Source of the DNA: Lactarius indigo
Taxonomy: Eukaryota; Basidiomycota; Agaricomycetes; Russulales; Russulaceae
DNA length: 50,589 nucleotides
Direction: 5' to 3'
NCBI GenBank assembly: GCA_025766275.1
Contig: JAFKAC010000238.1
Location: 1-50,589 of the forward strand
Under the pieces are notes generated by a model. That model was not told the DNA's origin, made no database searches, and saw nothing but the letters and a program-made list of their open reading frames with translations. The position numbers were made by a program, and so were the translations under genes. The stretch's first letter is position 1; every line of letters begins with the position of its first letter. Positions 44,625-50,589 of this stretch are shown here, one piece after another.

Positions 44625-45464
44625 TCAGCTCTTCCCTAAGGTGCCAACGAAAGCAATAAAGACGAAGATTCCGACGAGTTGCGCTGCCCTTCCAAGCCCA
44701 GAGACTCGGTTGACGCGATCCAACTCTGTCTCCTTCCAGCCGGTACGTGGGGGGTGATAACGAAATCCGCTGGCTGCTGTCCGATGGATGTGGGGGTCAC
44801 CCGACGGCTGAGACCGTTGTGCGGAAGAAGGATGTGTATAGCCAGGGGGAGGTCGATGCCTGCGTTCCCAGGCATAGTTCGCGCTCCGGCGACGGACCTC
44901 GTTCGTGGTCGCGTGATACGAGTAATAGCCAGGCTGACTGGCATCTGACACAACGCCGTTTGTGGAGGCGAGCGAACGATCGTACGACCGTCTATTTGCT
45001 CACACGTGGGTATTAGTGGAAGGAAGGAGACAGACTTGTGAAAATACAGTTGTCGGTCGTCTCCAAGGACGGCATAGGCCTCGCTGAACGCGACGAACTT
45101 CTCTCTCGCTTGTGGGTCCTTGTTCACGTCTGGGTGGAATTGCTTGCTCAACTGAAAAGGGGTTAGCTAGATCATAAATCATGCGTACGGAGGGAGGACA
45201 TACCTTGTAGAAGGCGGACTAAATAGGGAGCGCACGTGAGGCAGACTAGTTTCAAGTAAGGGGGTGAGAGGCTCTGACCTTGATCTGACCTTTGCTCGCG
45301 TTTCTCGAGATGGACAGGGTGTCATAATGAGTCGATGTTGCTGGCTGCGCGGGGGTTATCGAGAAGTGCCGTAGAGGACATTGTGGTGCTATGGATCAGG
45401 AAGCGGTGACAGCTGAAGAGATTCTGAGAACAGGGTGCAACGACGTGAGTCGACGGTGCTGCAT
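44625..45464 (-). CDS. J-domain (DnaJ) protein with C-terminal membrane segment
   Basis: Hsp70 co-chaperone. The J domain, split by three introns, reads [18 protein letters not shown], then [20 protein letters not shown] with the essential HPD (about 45095-45150) and [20 protein letters not shown]. The rest is basic and Pro/His-rich. The protein ends in a hydrophobic span, [20 protein letters not shown] (44628-44687), so it is probably tail-anchored. The 5' end is uncertain. An ATG at 45464 begins an Arg-rich, presequence-like [19 protein letters not shown], but a TGA interrupts the frame (about 45394) before the J domain. The TGA may be a C-to-T change from CGA, or the start may lie elsewhere with a missed exon. 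Confidence 0.75.
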
Positions 45465-46047
45465 CTCATCTTCGTCAAGCAGTGTTGTACAAGTCTTACT
45501 GACCCCGGGTCACGAGGGTGAAGTCACGAGGGTCATGCAAACCTGGCTGACATTCTGACGGGCCAGCCGATAAATCGTGGAAATGGATAAGATGAAATCA
45601 TCTGCGGGTGACTGCGAGAACGATACAGTACTGGACAACTCTTGGACAACACATTTGAGGTCGACGGGAGAACGGACCGGAGCGTGTGAAGTTCCAATAA
45701 GAACGTAACGCCTCCCTTTTGTACAATTTCCCACGGACCCTTGCCGACAGACAAATAAAACTGCTCAACCTCCAGTTCCCAATTCTTAAACTAAATGACC
45801 AAAATATAGTCTGGGGGGGAGTAAGTATGACTGGGTCAGACACGGATGACATCACTGCCATCAATAGGAGACGGTCACGTGATTCGTTTGGCCGACGTTG
45901 TCGCCCAACCAGTATATACGACATCGTTGAACGCTGCTTTACTACTTTACCCGTCCTTCTTTCTTTCTCCTATCTTCATCCTTCCGTTCCCATACTTTGA
46001 GTCGATGTTTCTCAACAAACGTCGAGGTTCCAACCAACCACACTCTG
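45465..46047. other. intergenic, between divergent genes
   Basis: About 580 bp between the J-protein start and the Crinkler-like gene start. Pyrimidine-rich sequence precedes 46000. No gene was recognised. Confidence 0.4.
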
Positions 46048-47999
46048 ATGGCCAATTACAAACTCTTTTACTTCATTGAAGGCAACGAAGATCTTGGCCA
46101 TCTTTCCGTTTCCAAGGGGATGAAGGTCCACGAACTGAGAAGTAAGATTCACGGAGAGTTTGACTCCAGCTTTTGGAATGGTGTCACACACGCGAGATTA
46201 CGCCTTCTAAAGGTTTGTCACCTCGGAATTTTTGGCTGGTGTTCTAACTAGCGCTTCTTTTAGGTCGACATAGACCACACACCGCATCTGGGTGCCATTC
46301 AGGACTTGCGGGCAGGTCATAATGTCCAGATGGATGTGACTCGACGCGTCGATGAAATATGGCCGGAACAGCCAAACCAACACCACCTCCACATATGTGT
46401 TAGGTTTCCCGGTGGTGAGTTGCGTACGTCCCACGCCTCCATACTCAAAATGTCTAACCTTCTTTCTATCGTGTTTCCCTAGTCATTCCTCAGAAACGCT
46501 CCGTTCCTCAACAAGGAGACGTTCATTCCCAATTCAAGCGTACTAAAGTTGCTACCCAAACCCCGTCGTCCCTCGCAAAATCACAAACTTACGTGGAACT
46601 CCAGCGGGATCCTCGTGAGAGGATTCTGGATGACCGCCCAGAACCAGACTATCAAATCCCGCCAATCCCTCTCCTATACTCGGGCTTTGGACACTTCTTA
46701 GACATCACGGACGGTCGTGATGACGTTCCTGGGCTTGCCGATATTGAGGTAGCCAAGTTGCAGATGGCGGTGGACACTTTTGCAACAGAGATGACGCGAT
46801 TCTACGAAACGGAAATAAAACGGAGGAGCAAAGGTCTGGGACTCCTTAAAGACATCTTCGCTGCACGTCGGGGCACCTTAATTCCTCAGATCTCGGCGAG
46901 TGCCATTGGTTCTGTTATGTCAGACGGCCACAACGTCGCGGTGGATGGCACAAGCTCAATTGTCGTCGAATTCAAAAATTCGCTCGCAGATATCTCCGGA
47001 GTTCCCCAGGTACAAGTCACGGGTTTCGTTGCTCATCTGAATGCAGCATTGGTAAAGGGAGCGTATCTGCAATGGAGGGCGCCTTGCTTGGGCCTAACAA
47101 TTGTTGGTGAGTTTGGTCCTTTTATATTTCAAGGCTATTTGACGGATATGTCTAGGTTGTGATATCACGTTCTATGCTCTCCTGGCGGTGGACCATCAGA
47201 TTAGGCTCATTAGCCTGACTCCAACACTCTCTTGCGTCCGATCGGCTTCCGATGGTCGTGACCGCAAATCCCTATATTTGGCATTTGCAGCAGCGTCTGT
47301 ACTCCAGGCTCAAATCCTCGAGGATGCCCAGAAACTCAATGATACCCGGAAACGCCTGGAGGATCCCACTGCTGCAGAGATCCCTGCAGGGAACCGTCGT
47401 TATCCGGCGATATCTCAATTATCTGTATCGAAGTACGCAACCTTACGTGGCCCTGACGACTATCTCTCCTTTGAGATTTGTGGTCTCCTTGATGACCGCG
47501 TTCACGATCGCCTTTTATACAAAGCGAAGAGACCAGGTGTCGATGAGCTCATCCTTATAAAGTTTGCGCAACGGTACTCGATTGACTTGCACCACTTTTG
47601 CGCCAAAGCCGGTCACGCGCCGTTAATCCTTGGTTACGAACGACTCCCTGGTGGGTGGCATGCTGTGGCGATGGAGTATGTCGAATCCGGCACCTCAATT
47701 ACGAATTCGGATTTGCTCGCTTCTCACCGTGACCGTTGGATGAAGGACCTTAGAAGGTTGATGGACAACTTCCACGAAGCGGACCTTGTTCACGGTGATT
47801 TGAGGGACGCAAACATCATCTGCAAAGGAGAATCAGTGATGCTAGTCGACTTCGATTGGGGTGGTAAGTTGGAGAAGCGTCGTTTCCAACACTAAACCTG
47901 AATTTTGAGTTGCTGAAGGGCAGGGTGTCTGAGAGCTTGAGGATTACAAAAGACGACGACGTGAGGGTGTTGACGAGGACTCTGGAAAAATTTGGGTAG
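46048..47999 (+). CDS. Crinkler-like protein: ubiquitin-like header, ExK nuclease-like segment and kinase
   Basis: The start at 46048 gives MANYKLFYFIEGNEDLGHLS, a ubiquitin-like header of the kind found on CRN (Crinkler) proteins, ending LHICVRFPG (about 46390-46415). The middle (about 46690-47160) has VAVDGTSSIVVEFKN, with a D and an E-x-K as in PD-(D/E)xK nucleases, followed by VPQVQVTGF with the expected Gln. The C-terminal half (about 47440-47880) is a small kinase: LIKFAQRY (ATP Lys), VAMEYVESG (hinge), VHGDLRDANII (catalytic loop) and VDFDWGG in place of DFG. The frame shifts by one base near 47894; the last part (ESLRITKDDDVRVLTRTLE, stop 47999) is in another frame. Such REase-kinase CRN proteins are known in fungi, where they may act in conflict or signalling rather than virulence. 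No signal peptide is seen. Confidence 0.75.
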
Positions 48000-48346
48000 C
48001 GTAGTTCATGATAGTACTTTATAGATGTATGAACGGTCGTACTCTGCCCTGAATCTCTCCCTCCTTCGTGATCAAACCCGCACTGCAGCCGTGCTCAGCG
48101 GTATCCGAGCCATGTTTCGTGCGAGACAACATATATTGAATATACCTTTCGTGAGATCTTACTTCAGTTCACTCGTATCTTTGTGTTCCGTGCGGGCGTT
48201 ATGCAAACCCGCGCGATTCTTTCGCACTCCTGCTTCGATTCGTAGTTTCGTACTTACTCGGACGTCCGGTCCGCCATTCTGTTTCCCCTCCCGTCGTACC
48301 CACGTCCGCGGATTCTTTATCTCGTCGCTCTGCGGAAGCAGAGTAT
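48000..48346. other. spacer between the Crinkler-like gene and Copia debris
   Basis: About 350 bp. A 107-codon open frame lies here but has no family features. It could be 3' untranslated sequence or older transposon debris. Confidence 0.3.
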
Positions 48347-48950
48347 AGAGGCGAAGCGTCGCCCTGACTGGCATCTATGGGAGAAATCTATCCGCTAAGA
48401 GCTCGCGACTTTGCATCCTGCCGGCACTTGGACGCTCGAGCACGCGCCGCCTGAAGCCAACGTCATCGGCTCCAAGTGGGTCTTCAAGACCAAGAAGGAC
48501 GCCTCGGGAAAGGTCGTCCTGTACAAGGTGCGCCTGGTCGCACAGGGGTTCAGTCAAGTTGAAGGGGTCGACTACTTCGACAGCTATGCCGCCGTCGCGA
48601 AGCTGGCATCGTTGCGCGTGGTCATTGCCTTGGCCAACCGCCAAGGAATGGAGTCGCACTAGTTGGACATTAAAGGTGCGTACCTCAACGGCGAGCTCAT
48701 GGCCGGCGAGGTATTGTACATCCGCCCCCGCCCCCGGCTATCGCGAAGACTCCTCCGGCGGCGTCCTGTGCCTCCCCAAGTCCCTGTACTGGAAGTCCCT
48801 GTACTGGCTCAAGCAGGCCGGAAGGCGCTGGTACCAGAAGTTCGTGCAGATTTTGGTTCACTCGGCTTTCAACAGTGCAAAGTTGACCAAGCGGTGTTCT
48901 CAAGCACCGCAAGAAGCTGCAAGTTCAATATCTCTGTGAACATATACTAA
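48347..48950 (+). mobile_element. Ty1/Copia-type reverse transcriptase fragment, decayed
   Basis: A piece of a Copia retrotransposon pol. Recognisable segments are RRPDWHLWEKSI, TWTLEHAPPEANVIGSKWVF (about 48429-48488), YKVRLVAQGFSQVEGVDYFD, LDIKGAYLNGEL (about 48664-48699), KSLYWLKQAGRRWYQK and LGFQQCKVDQAVF. Damage: a TAA near 48395, a TAG at 48660-48662 just before LDIKG where the family has Gln, a frameshift after GELMAGE, and a 15-bp tandem duplication at about 48778-48807 (AAGTCCCTGTACTGG twice). No LTR, integrase or protease is present. It is a dead fragment. Confidence 0.88.
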
Positions 48951-49271
48951 TCCGCAACGTAGCCTCGGCTTCCCGCCGTTTGCATGAGGCAGGTGTGATA
49001 GCAAACCCCGTATACATGTTCCCTCAACCTGTGCGTGTGTTTTTTCCCACCACTTGGGAGCAGTCACCCACCGCGCCGCACGCTTTCCGCAGGTCCTTGG
49101 GCCACTAGTGTTGGCAGAAGCAGGGCTACGTTCGTCTTCACCCTCCCGTCTTGCCACCTAGTCTTGATTTCCCACCCCCGACCTAACCCATTGAACTTTC
49201 ATCACCTCTTACGCACTTGACATCGCTTACATCGCCACCCCTTTCACCGACTATCGTACGCACCTTTCGAG
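48951..49271. other. spacer between retroelement fragments
   Basis: About 320 bp with no supported gene. It may be degraded retroelement leader sequence. Confidence 0.3.
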
Positions 49272-49900
49272 ATGAATGATAACGACGATGACCCGTGCGC
49301 GTCGTGCATCGGACCCGCAGCGATACCACCGCCACACTCGGAGTATCCACCTTACTACTCGGGATGCGCTGATACGTTCGAAGACTTTTTAGAAGATTCA
49401 AAGGTCGAGCATATGACTGCGAGTTGACTGACCCGCAGCGAGTCGACGCACTCATTCGCTACATAGACATTGATGCGTGAGCTGTGTTGGTCGCTAGACG
49501 GATTTCATTTGCGACATTGGCCTTTTTCTCGACAATCCCTCATAGACATCTTCGGCAGCACCACACCGCGGCACCAGGCTACTAGGTAGAAGTTGCTTAA
49601 TCATGTCCAGGACACTCCAGAAGTCGCCGAATGTACTGTGAGGGCGACGTGCCGCAATACTTCCTCAGGCTCTGCTCCACCGTTCCATTAGTTCACACAG
49701 CCACCTGATGGAAGAAGAACGCGATGCTGATTTCGCCCAGGATCACATGGACCTCCAGACTCGTCTTCTCGGTGCGAACTCCCTCCAGCCCCGCGGCATT
49801 CCCTTCCACTTTGAAGGCGTTTTTGGGTGTGCACGCACGGCGTATGCGTACAATGACCCCTTCCCATTTTGGTCAAACTCCAAGATCTCGTCCACACATC
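49272..49900 (+). mobile_element. retrotransposon gag-like ORF, decayed
   Basis: From an ATG at 49272 (MNDNDDDPCASCIGPAA) comes PPYYSGCADTFEDFLED, then in shifted frames TDPQRVDALIRYID (about 49430-49470), WPFSRQSLIDIFGSTTPRHQ (about 49520-49580), KLLNHVQDT and MEEERDADFAQDHMDLQTRL (about 49708-49767), then IPFHFEGVFGCARTAYAY. The wording resembles gag-like proteins common in Agaricomycete retroelements. It has several frameshifts, and a TAG near 49586 where Gln is expected after ATR. The assignment rests on recall of the family style, without a search. Confidence 0.55.
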
Positions 49901-49967
49901 CCTCGACTTCAATCACGCCAGGCACCCATTTCCCTCGTCTGCTCTTGGATTCGGAACCTCAGCGCTT

Positions 49968-50589
49968 CCATGTCCAGCCACCGCTCTCCTCGTTTTCCCC
50001 GAGTATTGGGATCACTGTCCGTACACCGTACGTCGGAGAATGCCACCATCACCGTGTCTACCCCGGTCTGATGGCCTCGTCATCCCGGGGTGTTGTCCCC
50101 ACCTTTCCAGTGATCATACCAGAGTTTCAGACGCGATCCGATGGTTGCACGCTCCTTTCGAATCCTTGTGAGTGTGTACCACCGACGACCACCTTAGACT
50201 CGGCCAGATTGCCGATCGGCAGCTTGGAGCTTTCCCCACCCGTTCCAACATTCCATCCCGGCCCGTATCCGTTGCATGCATCCCTCGGTTTTCGCCCAAA
50301 TCGACCATACTCACCCTCTCGCTGAGAGATCCGGCGGACGATAGGGATATGCCCCCGAATGGCAATTCCTTTGTCTCCCCTTTGCCTGCGCGGCGTACGC
50401 AAGGTCCGCATCCCCGCTAAATTCCCTTGTTTCCCCACACGACTCATGCCCTCCTTCCTATGGGAAATGCCCGACGAATGGAGGGAGCACGTTTTGTCGG
50501 TACAACCCGACCTTGTCGTGGCATTGTCCGACATCCCGTTCACACCCGGGTCACGCTCACAAAGGCGGATAACCAAAAGCCTCGAGCGT
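49968..50589 (+). pseudogene. degraded partial copy of QTRT2 5' end, cut by window end
   Basis: Matches about 42846-43467 of QTRT2, including intron positions, and continues past the window edge. It carries many single-base deletions against the good copy, for example CGACCATACT for CGACACATACT (about 50303) and CTCCCC for CTCGGCCC (about 50377). The acceptor of intron 2 has changed from CTATAG to CTATGG (about 50460), so it could not be spliced normally. It has no QTRT2 start codon context, because the match begins inside exon 1, next to the gag-like debris. Confidence 0.9.

Overview
The window looks like nuclear DNA of a filamentous basidiomycete, most likely an Agaricomycete. Genes are packed on both strands, carry many short GT-AG introns (about 45-60 bp), and their best-recognised products are basidiomycete types: an anchored P450, copper-fist factor, Crinkler-like kinase and Copia-type debris. 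I cannot name the species. A Rhizoctonia-like or other Cantharellales genome is only a guess. I recognised no tRNA, rRNA or CRISPR array.

Layout, left to right. 1-8.5 kb: a RAD5/RAD16-type SNF2 helicase (+), a cytochrome P450 (-), a KPWE-domain protein resembling peroxin Pex39 (-) and an ArfGAP with NPF motifs (+). Three of these four carry small frameshifts inside otherwise conserved exons. 8.7-18.7 kb: GPC1 (+), an unrecognised Pro/Ser-rich gene (+), EAF3/MRG15 (+), prephenate dehydrogenase TYR1 (+) with a second copy of part of its last exon downstream, and tRNA-dihydrouridine synthase DUS3 (+). 18.9-22.4 kb: a ubiquitin-hydrolase-like protein with UBA-like, UIM and SIM segments (-), then OPI10/Hikeshi (-).

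22.25-31.84 kb is the most unusual part: a direct tandem segmental duplication. One breakpoint lies in OPI10 exon 1 and the other in the HMG-CoA lyase gene, with a 2-bp microhomology at the junction. The outer OPI10 and the outer HMG-CoA lyase stay whole. The middle holds a truncated OPI10 exon and a dead lyase copy hit by a TA-flanked MITE and by C-to-T changes. Each unit also carries an alpha/beta hydrolase ending in the peroxisomal signal SKL, and both hydrolase copies look intact.

32.4-45.5 kb returns to conserved single genes: RRP9 (+), alanine aminotransferase (+), a copper-fist transcription factor (-), CLF1 (+), QTRT2 (+) and a J-domain protein (-). 46-50.6 kb is accessory: a Crinkler-like protein joining a ubiquitin-like header, an ExK nuclease-like segment and a kinase, then decayed Copia reverse transcriptase, a decayed gag-like ORF, and a degraded second copy of the QTRT2 5' end that runs off the window.

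Together the genes are mostly housekeeping (chromatin, splicing, rRNA processing, tRNA modification, amino-acid and leucine catabolism, phospholipid salvage, peroxisome). Two islands show recent rearrangement: the tandem duplication and the retroelement-flanked right end.
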